Assembly: GCA_009781925.1 (NCBI GenBank)
Contig: WQUU01000086.1
Span: 1-14,806 of the forward strand
Reading direction: 5' to 3'
Source: Bacillota bacterium
GTDB lineage: Bacteria > Bacillota > Clostridia > Oscillospirales > Oscillospiraceae
Length of the DNA: 14,806 nucleotides
The position numbers and the translations under genes are program-made. Of the stretch, positions 8,767 to 14,806 are shown piece by piece. The stretch's first letter is position 1, and every line of letters begins with the position of its first letter. Under the pieces are notes generated by a model. That model was given only the letters and a program-made list of their open reading frames with translations. It did no database searches and was not told the DNA's origin.

Positions 8767-9087
8767 TCAGCTCTCAGAAAGCATCGCTTCCAAAACTGCA
8801 AGTATGCGTTGCCGATCTTTTGGCGGCATTTCTTCAATCCGGCTCAAATAACTTGACGCGCGCTCCTTGTACGAATTATCGAGGACATCGATCAAAAGAG
8901 CTTCTGTAGAAACTTTCAAAGCGTTTGCGATATTGATGAAGTTCTCCAAACTGGGTTGCCTTGTACCTCGTTCGATATATGAAATGAAGATGGCGCTGAC
9001 TCCGATTTGCTCCGCAAGTTTTTCTTGGCTCACACCAGCGGCGTCTCTATATTTTTGAATCTGCTTCCCTATCTTTTTCATATCCAT
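8767..9087 (-). CDS. XRE-family helix-turn-helix repressor
   Basis: This 106-residue protein has a Cro/cI-type DNA-binding domain over residues 1-62: IGKQIQKYRDAAGVSQEKLA, IGVSAIFISYIERGTRQPS and ANALKVS. A short helical C-terminus contains EMPPKDRQRILAVLEAML. The start ATG at 9087 is chosen because a GGGGG stretch lies about 11 bases upstream; a TTG at 9105 would include that Shine-Dalgarno region. It is convergent with the wall-hydrolase gene and divergent from the relaxase. Such small XRE proteins usually repress the adjacent transfer genes and often themselves. The dyads in the 135-bp gap to the relaxase are likely operators. The gene is clearly more AT-rich than its neighbours. Confidence 0.88.
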   Translation of the reverse strand: MDMKKIGKQIQKYRDAAGVSQEKLAEQIGVSAIFISYIERGTRQPSLENFINIANALKVSTEALLIDVLDNSYKERASSYLSRIEEMPPKDRQRILAVLEAMLSES

Positions 9088-9102
9088 AACTACGTTAACC
9101 CC

Positions 9103-9155
9103 CAACCAAACAAAAGTATGGCTAATACCATTGGTTGTAGTATAGTCTAACCATA
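9103..9155. promoter_or_regulatory. Dyad-rich intergenic region: candidate operators for the XRE repressor
   Basis: Several nested inverted repeats lie here. CAACCAA (9103-9109) matches TTGGTTG (9131-9137). TATGGCTA (9117-9124) matches TAACCATA (9148-9155) in 7 of 8 positions. A minus-strand TATACT (9144-9139) could be the -10 box of the repressor. This arrangement around the repressor promoter suggests binding by the XRE protein and autoregulation. This is inference from symmetry; no binding site is proven. Confidence 0.45.
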
Positions 9156-9174
9156 AGTCATGGAACAGCTACTA

Positions 9175-9205
9175 TTGGTCATATAAATATATGACTGTAT
9201 ATAAT
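9175..9205 (+). promoter_or_regulatory. Candidate relaxase promoter with palindrome
   Basis: A perfect 16-bp dyad TCATATA-AA-TATATGA covers 9179-9194, and a consensus TATAAT lies at 9200-9205. A weak -35-like TTGGTC (9175-9180) lies 19 bases before it, longer than ideal. If this is the promoter, the relaxase mRNA leader would be only about 12 bases. The dyad could be an operator. Confidence 0.35.
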
Positions 9206-9223
9206 ACTTTGGGGGTGATCTTC

Positions 9224-10636
9224 CTGGCCACCACCAGAATCATTCCGATCCACGCCGGCGGTCGCAATATTGCAAAGGCGCTCCGGGGCGTGGTGAACTA
9301 CATATGGAACCCGCTCAAAACCAACGGCGGCGAACTCGTCTCCACATATAACTGCGCGCCGGAGACGATTGAGGCCGAGTTCGTTTTGGCGAAGCGGCAA
9401 TACTGTTCCCTAACGGGCCGCAGCCAGGGCAGAAAGGATATTATTGCCTACCACGCGCGGCAATCGTTTAAGCCGGGGGAGATCACGCCGCAGGAGGCCA
9501 ACCGGATCGGTTATGAGCTCGCCATACGGTTCACCAAGGGCCGCCACGCCTTTGCGGTCTACACGCATACGGATCGCCGGCACATCCACAATCACATACT
9601 CTGGAATTCTACCACGCTGGATTGCCGGAAAAAGTTCCGGGACTTCTTCCGCTCGGGCCGCGCGCTCCGGCGTTGCAGCGATGTCCTCTGCGCGGAGAAC
9701 GGCCTGTCCGTGATTGAGAATCCAAAGCCGGGGCGCGGCAAAAGCTATGGCGAGTGGCTCGGCGCCGACAAGCCATTATCGTTCCAGGAAAAACTTCGGC
9801 GCGCCATCGACGCCGCCTTGGGGCAGGGGCCCTCCACGTTCGAGGAGTTCTTGTCTCTCATGCGCGAGGCCGGGTACCAGATAAACGATCACCGAAAGCA
9901 CATCACGTTTCTCGCGCCCGGCCAAAAGCAGCCTACCCGCTTGGACACGCTCCGGGGCGACTATACCGAGGAGGCCGTCCGCGCGCGCATCGCCGGCCGA
10001 CGCATTGTTTCCGCTCCTGCCGGTAAAGGTTTTAAGCCCTCGGCCCCTGACCGTCCTACTCTGCTGATCGACATCGAAGCAAAAATGCGTGAGGGCAAAG
10101 GCCCAGGCTTTGAACGGTGGGCCAAGGTACAAAACCTGAAGCAGATGGCACGGACGCTCATCTATCTTCAGGAGAACGGACTGAACGATTATTCTGTGCT
10201 GAAAAACAAAGCGGCGGCGGCCTCGGCGCGCTTCAATGCGTTGTCCTCCCGGATCAAAGCGCTTGACGAAAAGATGGCCGCCAACGCCGCGTTGCAAAAG
10301 TACATCATCAATTATTCCAAAACCCGGCAGGTCTATATCGAGTACCGCAAGGCCGGGTACTCCAAAAAATTCAGGGAGCTTCACATGGCCGACATCCTTT
10401 TGCACCAGGCGGCGAAGGAGGCATTTGACGAACTCGGTTTAAAGAAGCTGCCAACCATCGCGTCCCTGCGCGCGGAGTACGCGCCGCTGTTGGAAGAAAA
10501 AAAGAGGGCCTACGCCGAATATCGGGCGGCCCGTGAAGAGATGCGGACTCTGCTCACCGCAAAATCCAACGTGGATCGGCTGCTGGGTGTTGCGGACGGC
10601 GGGCGGGGGCGCGAATCCAGGCGCGAAGAGATTTGA
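9224..10636 (+). CDS. Relaxase/mobilisation nuclease (VirD2/MobA type)
   Basis: This protein nicks DNA at oriT and stays covalently bound to the transferred strand. It is 470 residues from the proposed start. It has the N-terminal ATTRIIPIHAG, a candidate nucleophile Tyr26 in NYIWNP, SFKPGEITPQEANRIGYELA, the three-His metal motif HTDRRHIHNH (His115, His120, His122, His124), then FRDFFRSGRALRR. The C-terminal half is helical. CTG at 9224 is preferred because GGGGGTGATC (9211-9220), almost perfectly complementary to the 16S rRNA 3' end, lies just before it and the protein then begins exactly where family members do. ATG 9191, TTG 9209 and GTG 9215 are in frame but precede or overlap that site. 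Its divergent partner is the XRE repressor. The frame is intact. Confidence 0.93.
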   Translation: MATTRIIPIHAGGRNIAKALRGVVNYIWNPLKTNGGELVSTYNCAPETIEAEFVLAKRQYCSLTGRSQGRKDIIAYHARQSFKPGEITPQEANRIGYELAIRFTKGRHAFAVYTHTDRRHIHNHILWNSTTLDCRKKFRDFFRSGRALRRCSDVLCAENGLSVIENPKPGRGKSYGEWLGADKPLSFQEKLRRAIDAALGQGPSTFEEFLSLMREAGYQINDHRKHITFLAPGQKQPTRLDTLRGDYTEEAVRARIAGRRIVSAPAGKGFKPSAPDRPTLLIDIEAKMREGKGPGFERWAKVQNLKQMARTLIYLQENGLNDYSVLKNKAAAASARFNALSSRIKALDEKMAANAALQKYIINYSKTRQVYIEYRKAGYSKKFRELHMADILLHQAAKEAFDELGLKKLPTIASLRAEYAPLLEEKKRAYAEYRAAREEMRTLLTAKSNVDRLLGVADGGRGRESRREEI

Positions 10637-10656
10637 CCCGCTGGCAGAACAAAATA

Positions 10657-10788
10657 GCGGCCCGCCAGGGCCGCGTAGCCGTCCCCGCAACGCGGGGGCG
10701 ATCAGGGGGATCGGGGTTCTCCCCGGCAAGCAGGCGCTAAGGTGGTACCTTAGCGCCCAGCTTGCTGAACTAATCAGGAAGTCCTGAT
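10657..10788. other. Cluster of five hairpins: candidate oriT or processing site
   Basis: Five inverted repeats lie end to end, beginning 20 bp after the relaxase stop. H1: GCGGCCC/GGGCCGC (10657-10663/10668-10674). H2: CCCCGC/GCGGGG (10683-10688/10692-10697). H3: CGGGG/CCCCG (10712-10725). H4: 11 bp GGCGCTAAGGT/ACCTTAGCGCC (10733-10743/10747-10757), extended by GCAAGC/GCTTGC (10726-10731/10760-10765). H5: ATCAGGA/TCCTGAT (10773-10779/10782-10788). None is followed by a T-run, so they are not ordinary terminators. A relaxase-adjacent inverted-repeat cluster is what an origin of transfer looks like. No nick site can be assigned. Confidence 0.5.
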
Positions 10789-10814
10789 AATCACGGTAAT
10801 CTAGCAAAAAATTA

Positions 10815-10917
10815 AATCGGAACAATGCTAAAGAAGTGAGTGCCGGTGGAAACGCCGCGGCTGAAAGTTCCGATTAAAGTTGCCGACTCCGACGGCTCTA
10901 TCAGGGAAGTTCCGATT
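10815..10917. repeat. Triplicated GTTCCGATT motif (one inverted, two direct)
   Basis: AATCGGAAC (10815-10823) is the reverse complement of GTTCCGATT, which occurs at 10867-10875 and again at 10909-10917, 42 bp apart (start to start). The stretch has no convincing gene. The repeats could be binding sites or remnants of a recombination site at the edge of the element. Confidence 0.4.
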
Positions 10918-10934
10918 ATTTTTCCCAATGCTGT

Positions 10935-11123
10935 CTATCGCAGACCTGTCAGACGTTTCAGTGTGGCCTCATCGGAGACGGTGAAACGCTCCGGCGCAAG
11001 CTGCACGTGAAGTAGGTTCCCCGCCGGGGTCGCGGCCGCAATCGCCTTACGTTTGTGTTCGGTGTCCGTGAAGGTATAGTTTCGTTGTTCTTCCCCCCGA
11101 CATCCCGAATGTTGCCGAAAACT
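10935..11123 (-). pseudogene. Possible start-less coding remnant, minus strand
   Basis: A minus-strand frame is open from a TGA at 11124-11126 to a TAG at 10935-10937 (62 codons) and has no start codon. Its C-terminal 48 residues look protein-like, with NYTFTDTEHKRK, then AIAAATPAGNLLHVQL and APERFTVSDEATLKRLTG, and use GC-rich codons like the surrounding genes. I do not recognise the family. A second frame upstream reads REVFGNIRDVGGKNNE, so a frameshifted remnant is possible. A plus-strand frame (10840-11010, GTG start) overlaps it, so only one, or neither, is real. Confidence 0.3.
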
Positions 11124-11140
11124 TCACGGCAACATTCGGG
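11104..11140. repeat. 14-bp perfect inverted repeat with 9-base loop
   Basis: CCCGAATGTTGCCG (11104-11117) pairs with CGGCAACATTCGGG (11127-11140). Looser similarity (GTTC... and C-rich tracts) continues on both outer sides, giving imperfect 25-30 bp arms. There is no T-run on either strand, so it is not a typical terminator. It sits between the remnant above and the lipoprotein gene, which is consistent with a junction or small mobile-element structure. Confidence 0.5.
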
Positions 11141-11205
11141 GGTTTGGGAACTAAAGAATCTCGAAATACTAAATATTGGGATCTAAGGGATACAGCAGGA
11201 TGGTA

Positions 11206-11781
11206 TTATAACAAAATTTGAATGATATAGATACCTTCTTCATTATCAGGGTTCGTAAACCAAAAGACCAAAGTATAATCAATCTCGGAACCCTGTATAT
11301 GATAGCTTATCCAAGGATAGTCATTAGGAGTGTTAACTGCTTCGGGCTTACCGAACATGGCAATCAATTCTGTCCGTGTCATATCCAGCGCGACTCCGTT
11401 TATTTTAACCAAGCTTGGATTCGTAATCTGAACCTGCTCTGCCATTTGTCCGTCCAAAGAATAAATCTCTAAGCCATTATAAAAGAAATAAGGTCCTTCT
11501 TCATCTAATGGGTCACCCAAAATGGAGGCAAATGGTTTTGAAAGAAGCAGGCTTACCGCAACATCTTTGTAAAACACGTCGGATGCAATTACACCCGTTG
11601 TGGCTGTTTCGTCTACGCTCCCTGGAGTTGGTTCTTTAAGTTCCGGCGTTACCTGCTCTGTCTGCTCAGTCTTTGGTGTGGGTTGAATGTTACCATCGCA
11701 ACCACAAAGCATCAAAACAAGCGCAAGCGATATGCAATATAACAATAATATATATCCATATTTCCTCATAATGTTTTTCAT
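11206..11781 (-). CDS. Lipoprotein coupled to the Rhs gene; candidate immunity protein
   Basis: This 191-residue protein starts with a basic region, a hydrophobic segment (about residues 10-26) and a lipobox LCGC (modified Cys at about residue 28), then a Thr/Pro/Glu-rich spacer. The folded part contains DMTRTELIAMFGKPEAV followed by strands ending in IYIIQILL, an order seen in small BamE/SmpA-like lipoprotein folds; this is a resemblance only. The ATG overlaps the Rhs stop as ATGA (11778-11781), with almost no independent ribosome binding site, so translation should be coupled. Both are AT-richer than the Rhs repeats. Membrane location and coupling fit an immunity or accessory protein for the Rhs C-terminal domain. 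That role is inferred. Confidence 0.7.
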   Translation of the reverse strand: MKNIMRKYGYILLLYCISLALVLMLCGCDGNIQPTPKTEQTEQVTPELKEPTPGSVDETATTGVIASDVFYKDVAVSLLLSKPFASILGDPLDEEGPYFFYNGLEIYSLDGQMAEQVQITNPSLVKINGVALDMTRTELIAMFGKPEAVNTPNDYPWISYHIQGSEIDYTLVFWFTNPDNEEGIYIIQILL

Positions 11782-14700
11782 CCTGTCGCCATTTCATAAG
11801 CTAGTTTTGCTGCCGCGTTGCCCTCATTCATCGTTGATACCGCACCACCACCACCGGAACCATAAAACATGCACATATGTCCGCCAAGGGGCCAACTGCT
11901 AAGTGGCGGGTTGCGGCTTCCTGGAGATGTATTTGAATCGTTAGGTAAACCATTACCTATTGCAAAATTCATTGCGTGAGGACGAAAATGGTACCCAACT
12001 GCTATTTTCCGTCCATCTACGATAATAATACCCGGACGAGCAGTCCACGACCAAGAAGATGTGTTTTTCCAATAGTCGGAATCACTTGCCTTTGATGCAT
12101 TAAGGATGCTCTTGATAACATTAGTATCATCCACAGTTGCGGGTGACCAGTCAGTATGATACCCAGCACTTGCTGCCCAAGCAATATTTAGAGATTTCCC
12201 AGACTTCAGATCTGTCAGTGGCACGGTTCGCCGTGGTAACCCACCCCAAATACGCCCAACTTCAGCTTGCCCAAGTAATTCTACACCAGTCAAATCACAT
12301 CCTGGGTTCCCAGAATCATATGGTGGTGTTGGTGTCGGTGTCGGTGTTGTGTCCACATCACCCGGCGTCGGTGTAGGTGACGGCGTCGGTGTGTTGCTCA
12401 CTGGCGAGAGTGACAAATACTTATCCAAGATCCAGCCGGTGTTACCTTTGTATTGGCACTCCGCCCACTTCCACCTGTCGCCCTCGCTTATCGAGGCCTC
12501 AGCCGCATGCTTCCAGCCGGTATAGTAGACCTTTGTATTTAGGGTTAAAGCACTGCCCCAAGTAGCGCTAGTTTTACTGTGGTCTTTTCTGAAATTAGCG
12601 CCGGCTTTTTCGTTCACATAACGATCACCAGGGTTGCCGACCCAATACTTACCAGAAGTATCAGGGGCGGGCGAGGGAGTAGGGGCGTCGCTCGCTTCTA
12701 CAAAGTAATAAACCCCACCTTGACTCTCCATCCTTTTGAAGAAACCGTATCCATTTATTATACCAAACAAATCGCTAAGATTAACATACATTGATTTGGA
12801 GTGGTAAAGTAGATCAATCGTTTTCCCTGTGTCGCTTTTTGCTTGTATAATAGAGTTGTCTTTTCCAATCCCCAACCAGTTCGTCGGGACATCTTTTGTT
12901 GTGTACGTAAATGTGTGTACTGTCCCGCCTCCACCTTGACTAGCTTTTTTGGGTGACCACTCTTTAAATATGCCAGTCTTTGTCGTTTCATTCCAACTAA
13001 CAGCTTCTGCTTCAGTCTTATCGCGCATTACCGCCATAACTTTACGTAGCAGGAAATAACTCTTGCCATCTTTGGTTTCCGCGCTCCCAATATCGCCAGA
13101 CTTCTTGACGTACGGATTTACTAGACTTGCTAATCCCAACGCATCCGTCGCCAAACCCGGATTATTCCCAACATACACATACCAATTGCTGCCGTCCTTT
13201 GCCGGGTCCTCCTGCGTGAACCTGTGCTCCGCCGCACTGTAGAACCGATTCTGCGCGTAGTACAGCCCCAGGGTCTCATCCCAGCTGTAACTGGCGAAGG
13301 CGACGATCTCAATGCCGGAGAAGTTGGTGTCCGTGTCGTAGCTGGCGGTGAGGATGTTGCCCCAGACGTCATACATGGCGTGGGTGATGACTGCGCCGGT
13401 GGCGTCCACCGCGTACACATCGGAGCCGAGGATGTCGCTGTGGAACCACACCTTCGTGATATCCAGCGCCGCGAAGTCGCTGGCCGGGTTCTCGCCGTAC
13501 TCGCCGAAAGTGTTCGTCGCGCCGCGCGGGGTGCCCTCCGCATAGTCGAACGCCGCGCTGAAACGGTTGCCCCAGGGGTCGTAGACGGTCTTCGTCGTCC
13601 AGCTGCCGTCCTCGGTGGTCACAATGTCCCGGTAGGCGTTGGAGAGATAGTCCGGCGTGTAATGCGTCGTCACCGTCTCGTAGTTGTCCTGCTGTACGGT
13701 GCCGACCTCGGTCTCCCAGCTGCGCTGCCAGGTGGCGCGGAAGTCGTCCAGGGCAGGGAGGTAGTCCGGGATACGGCTGCTGCCGTTGTCCAGGGCGGCG
13801 TTGGCGTAGCCCGCGTTCTGGTTGAGGCGGACTTGCACGTTCCCGATCCGCGCGCCCAGCGCGTCGTAGGTGTAAGTCGACGACTCGCCGTTGGATTTCA
13901 GGCCCTTGACCAGCTTGTTCTGCGCGCTGTAGGTGTACACCGTCGAGCCGTTGAAGTCGGCCTCGCCGATCAGGTTCCCCTCGGCGTCATACGTGTAATT
14001 GGTCGTGCCAGAGGAGCCGGTCTTGGATGTCAGGCGGTTCTGGTTGTCGTAAGCATAGGTGTTTGCGCCGTCGCTGAGCAGGTTGCCCGCCAGATCGTAA
14101 GTGTAGTTGACGACTACGCCGTCCGTGGTGCTCCTAACCAGTTGGTTCGCGGCGTCGTACTTGTGGCTGATGGACTGGTCACCGCGATTCGCGCCCACGC
14201 CGGAACTCATCTGGAAGAGGAGGTTGCCCACGTCGTCGTAGGTGTAGGTCGTCTGCCGCAGGGTGCGGTTGTTCGCCAGAACCTCCTTCTGGGACGTGAG
14301 CTGGCCCAGCTTGTTGTAGGCGAATTCGGACGTGCTGCCGTCGTTGTAGTTGGTCTTGATCAGCCGGTTCTCGGCGCTGTAGTCGTAGGTCGCGCCCGTG
14401 CCGTCGGAGGTATCCGTGAAGCTGGACGGGTTGCCGTTGAGGTCATAGGTGGTCGTTGTGACACTGCCGTCCGGGTATGTCATGGAGGTACGGTTGCCCA
14501 CCGCGTCGTAGCCGTAGCCGGTGGTTGTGCCGTCGATGTTGGTCACCTGCGTGGCGCGGTATAGCGCGTCGTAAGTGAATCCAATTGTACCATTGGAGTT
14601 GGCCGCAGTCAACCTATTTCCTACCAAATCGTAGGTGAAGGTCGAGGTTCCGTCGGCGTCCGCCTGGGAGATGAGGTTGTACACGGCGTCGTAAACGTAG

Positions 14701-14806
14701 GTGGTCACGTTGCCGTCCCGGTCGGTCTTTTGGACGGCGTGGTTTTCCTTGTCGTAGAGGTAAGTCGTCGCGTTCCCGGCGGGATCGGTCTCCTTGACCA
14801 GGTTCT
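11778..14806 (-). CDS. Rhs/YD-repeat surface protein with modular C-terminus (5' end outside window)
   Basis: The frame is open to the right window edge; the GTG at 14708 is internal. About 1008 residues are visible. At least 14 YD repeats (TYDAVGNRTSMTYPDG type) come first, then the Rhs core (FYSAAEHRFTQEDP, YVYVGNNPGLATDALG, ending near 13123). The usual DPxG at the core end reads DALG here. Beyond it are a stalk-like segment (about 13120-12700, KSYFLLRKVMAVM), an SH3b-like segment (about 12655-12410, KYWVGNPGDRYV), a Pro-Thr linker (12321-12395) and a terminal domain (about 12310-11781). That last domain shows HTDWSP, a WTARPGIIIV strand, HFRPHAMN and GGHMCMFYG. From memory it resembles an uncharacterised clostridial wall-associated domain with H.D, PHG and GH.C motifs. 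The tip may be an effector or cell-wall module; the role is unproven. Confidence 0.88.
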   Translation of the reverse strand, partial: NLVKETDPAGNATTYLYDKENHAVQKTDRDGNVTTYVYDAVYNLISQADADGTSTFTYDLVGNRLTAANSNGTIGFTYDALYRATQVTNIDGTTTGYGYDAVGNRTSMTYPDGSVTTTTYDLNGNPSSFTDTSDGTGATYDYSAENRLIKTNYNDGSTSEFAYNKLGQLTSQKEVLANNRTLRQTTYTYDDVGNLLFQMSSGVGANRGDQSISHKYDAANQLVRSTTDGVVVNYTYDLAGNLLSDGANTYAYDNQNRLTSKTGSSGTTNYTYDAEGNLIGEADFNGSTVYTYSAQNKLVKGLKSNGESSTYTYDALGARIGNVQVRLNQNAGYANAALDNGSSRIPDYLPALDDFRATWQRSWETEVGTVQQDNYETVTTHYTPDYLSNAYRDIVTTEDGSWTTKTVYDPWGNRFSAAFDYAEGTPRGATNTFGEYGENPASDFAALDITKVWFHSDILGSDVYAVDATGAVITHAMYDVWGNILTASYDTDTNFSGIEIVAFASYSWDETLGLYYAQNRFYSAAEHRFTQEDPAKDGSNWYVYVGNNPGLATDALGLASLVNPYVKKSGDIGSAETKDGKSYFLLRKVMAVMRDKTEAEAVSWNETTKTGIFKEWSPKKASQGGGGTVHTFTYTTKDVPTNWLGIGKDNSIIQAKSDTGKTIDLLYHSKSMYVNLSDLFGIINGYGFFKRMESQGGVYYFVEASDAPTPSPAPDTSGKYWVGNPGDRYVNEKAGANFRKDHSKTSATWGSALTLNTKVYYTGWKHAAEASISEGDRWKWAECQYKGNTGWILDKYLSLSPVSNTPTPSPTPTPGDVDTTPTPTPTPPYDSGNPGCDLTGVELLGQAEVGRIWGGLPRRTVPLTDLKSGKSLNIAWAASAGYHTDWSPATVDDTNVIKSILNASKASDSDYWKNTSSWSWTARPGIIIVDGRKIAVGYHFRPHAMNFAIGNGLPNDSNTSPGSRNPPLSSWPLGGHMCMFYGSGGGGAVSTMNEGNAAAKLAYEMATG
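12321..12395 (-). repeat. Pro-Thr linker coding tandem repeat
   Basis: Short GGTGTCGGT-type units (plus strand) encode a TPTPSPTPTPG linker between the SH3b-like segment and the terminal domain of the Rhs protein. Such linkers usually separate folded surface domains and are prone to length variation by slippage. Confidence 0.7.
13850..14806 (-). repeat. YD-repeat array within the Rhs gene
   Basis: Imperfect tandem units of about 60-65 bases encode the YD repeats. Recurrent plus-strand GTCGTAGGTGTA-type words mark the units, for example near 13864 and 14235. The array continues past the right window edge. The long plus-strand open frame opposite it is a by-product of this repetition. Confidence 0.7.

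Noticed and set aside
8685..8909. 74-residue plus-strand frame
   Set aside because: Antisense to the XRE gene and the terminator region, with no supporting features.
9088..9105. XRE start at TTG 9105
   Set aside because: It would start inside the likely Shine-Dalgarno region (GGGGG). ATG 9087 gives a normal repressor N-terminus.
9191..9223. Relaxase start at ATG 9191
   Set aside because: It would add residues absent from the family and lies ahead of the strong Shine-Dalgarno sequence at 9211-9220. A TATAAT box also lies inside this extension.
10840..11010. Plus-strand small frame (GTG start; contains LKVPIKVADSDGS)
   Set aside because: It looks protein-like but has no clear ribosome binding site, no recognised family and overlaps the better-looking minus-strand remnant. 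The GTTCCGATT repeats encode its VPI pairs, so the resemblance may be due to the repeats.
11104..11140. Rho-independent terminator for the lipoprotein gene
   Set aside because: The stem is strong, but no T-run follows on either strand.
13224..14564. 446-residue plus-strand open frame
   Set aside because: It lies opposite the YD repeats and reads as low-complexity Val/Arg/Ala-rich sequence with no recognisable domain. It is a by-product of GC-rich tandem repeats.
1..14806. CRISPR array, tRNA or rRNA gene
   Set aside because: No regularly spaced direct repeats with unique spacers, and no tRNA- or rRNA-like sequence seen on either strand.

Overview
The window looks like a GC-rich Firmicutes genome, most likely an anaerobic Clostridia-type bacterium. 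Evidence for this is the SpoVG-family protein, the ICE-type genes (PrgI, a VirB4-like ATPase, a CD1107/NlpC-P60-type wall protein, a VirD2/MobA-type relaxase), GGAGG-type ribosome binding sites with several TTG starts, and a lipoprotein plus Rhs wall protein with an SH3b domain. The taxon is inferred from gene families only.

Bases 1-8641 (+ strand) are part of an integrative conjugative element in tight operon order: a SpoVG-family protein (cut by the window edge), a conserved accessory protein, a solitary C5-cytosine DNA methyltransferase, PrgI, the VirB4-like secretion ATPase, a coiled-coil protein, and a large membrane-anchored peptidoglycan hydrolase-like protein. Most neighbours overlap or nearly touch (TGATG, ATGA, a 67-68 bp overlap), which suggests translational coupling. 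The last gene is abnormal. Its M23-like domain has lost several active-site residues, and its NlpC/P60 domain is cut before the catalytic His and continues into what looks like a DUF11-type adhesin strand. This points to a deletion or recombination scar in the element.

Bases 8642-10636 hold a mobilisation module: a minus-strand XRE-family repressor and a divergent plus-strand relaxase. They share an AT-rich, dyad-rich intergenic region. The relaxase appears to start at a CTG placed behind an excellent Shine-Dalgarno sequence. Directly after the relaxase stop come five consecutive hairpins in about 130 bp (10657-10788), a good candidate for the oriT or another processing site.

Bases 10790-11205 carry no convincing intact gene. 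They hold a triplicated GTTCCGATT motif, a start-less minus-strand coding remnant and a 14-bp perfect inverted repeat. This is probably the junction between the element and the flanking locus.

Bases 11206-14806 (- strand) are an Rhs/YD-repeat surface protein, open at the right window edge, followed by a lipoprotein gene overlapping it by ATGA. The Rhs C-terminus beyond the core is compositionally different (more AT-rich) and modular: a stalk-like domain, an SH3b-like domain, a Pro-Thr linker, and a terminal His/Cys-containing domain resembling an uncharacterised clostridial wall-associated family. The Rhs tip plus coupled lipoprotein is the best candidate in the window for an undescribed system, either effector/immunity or a cell-surface pair.
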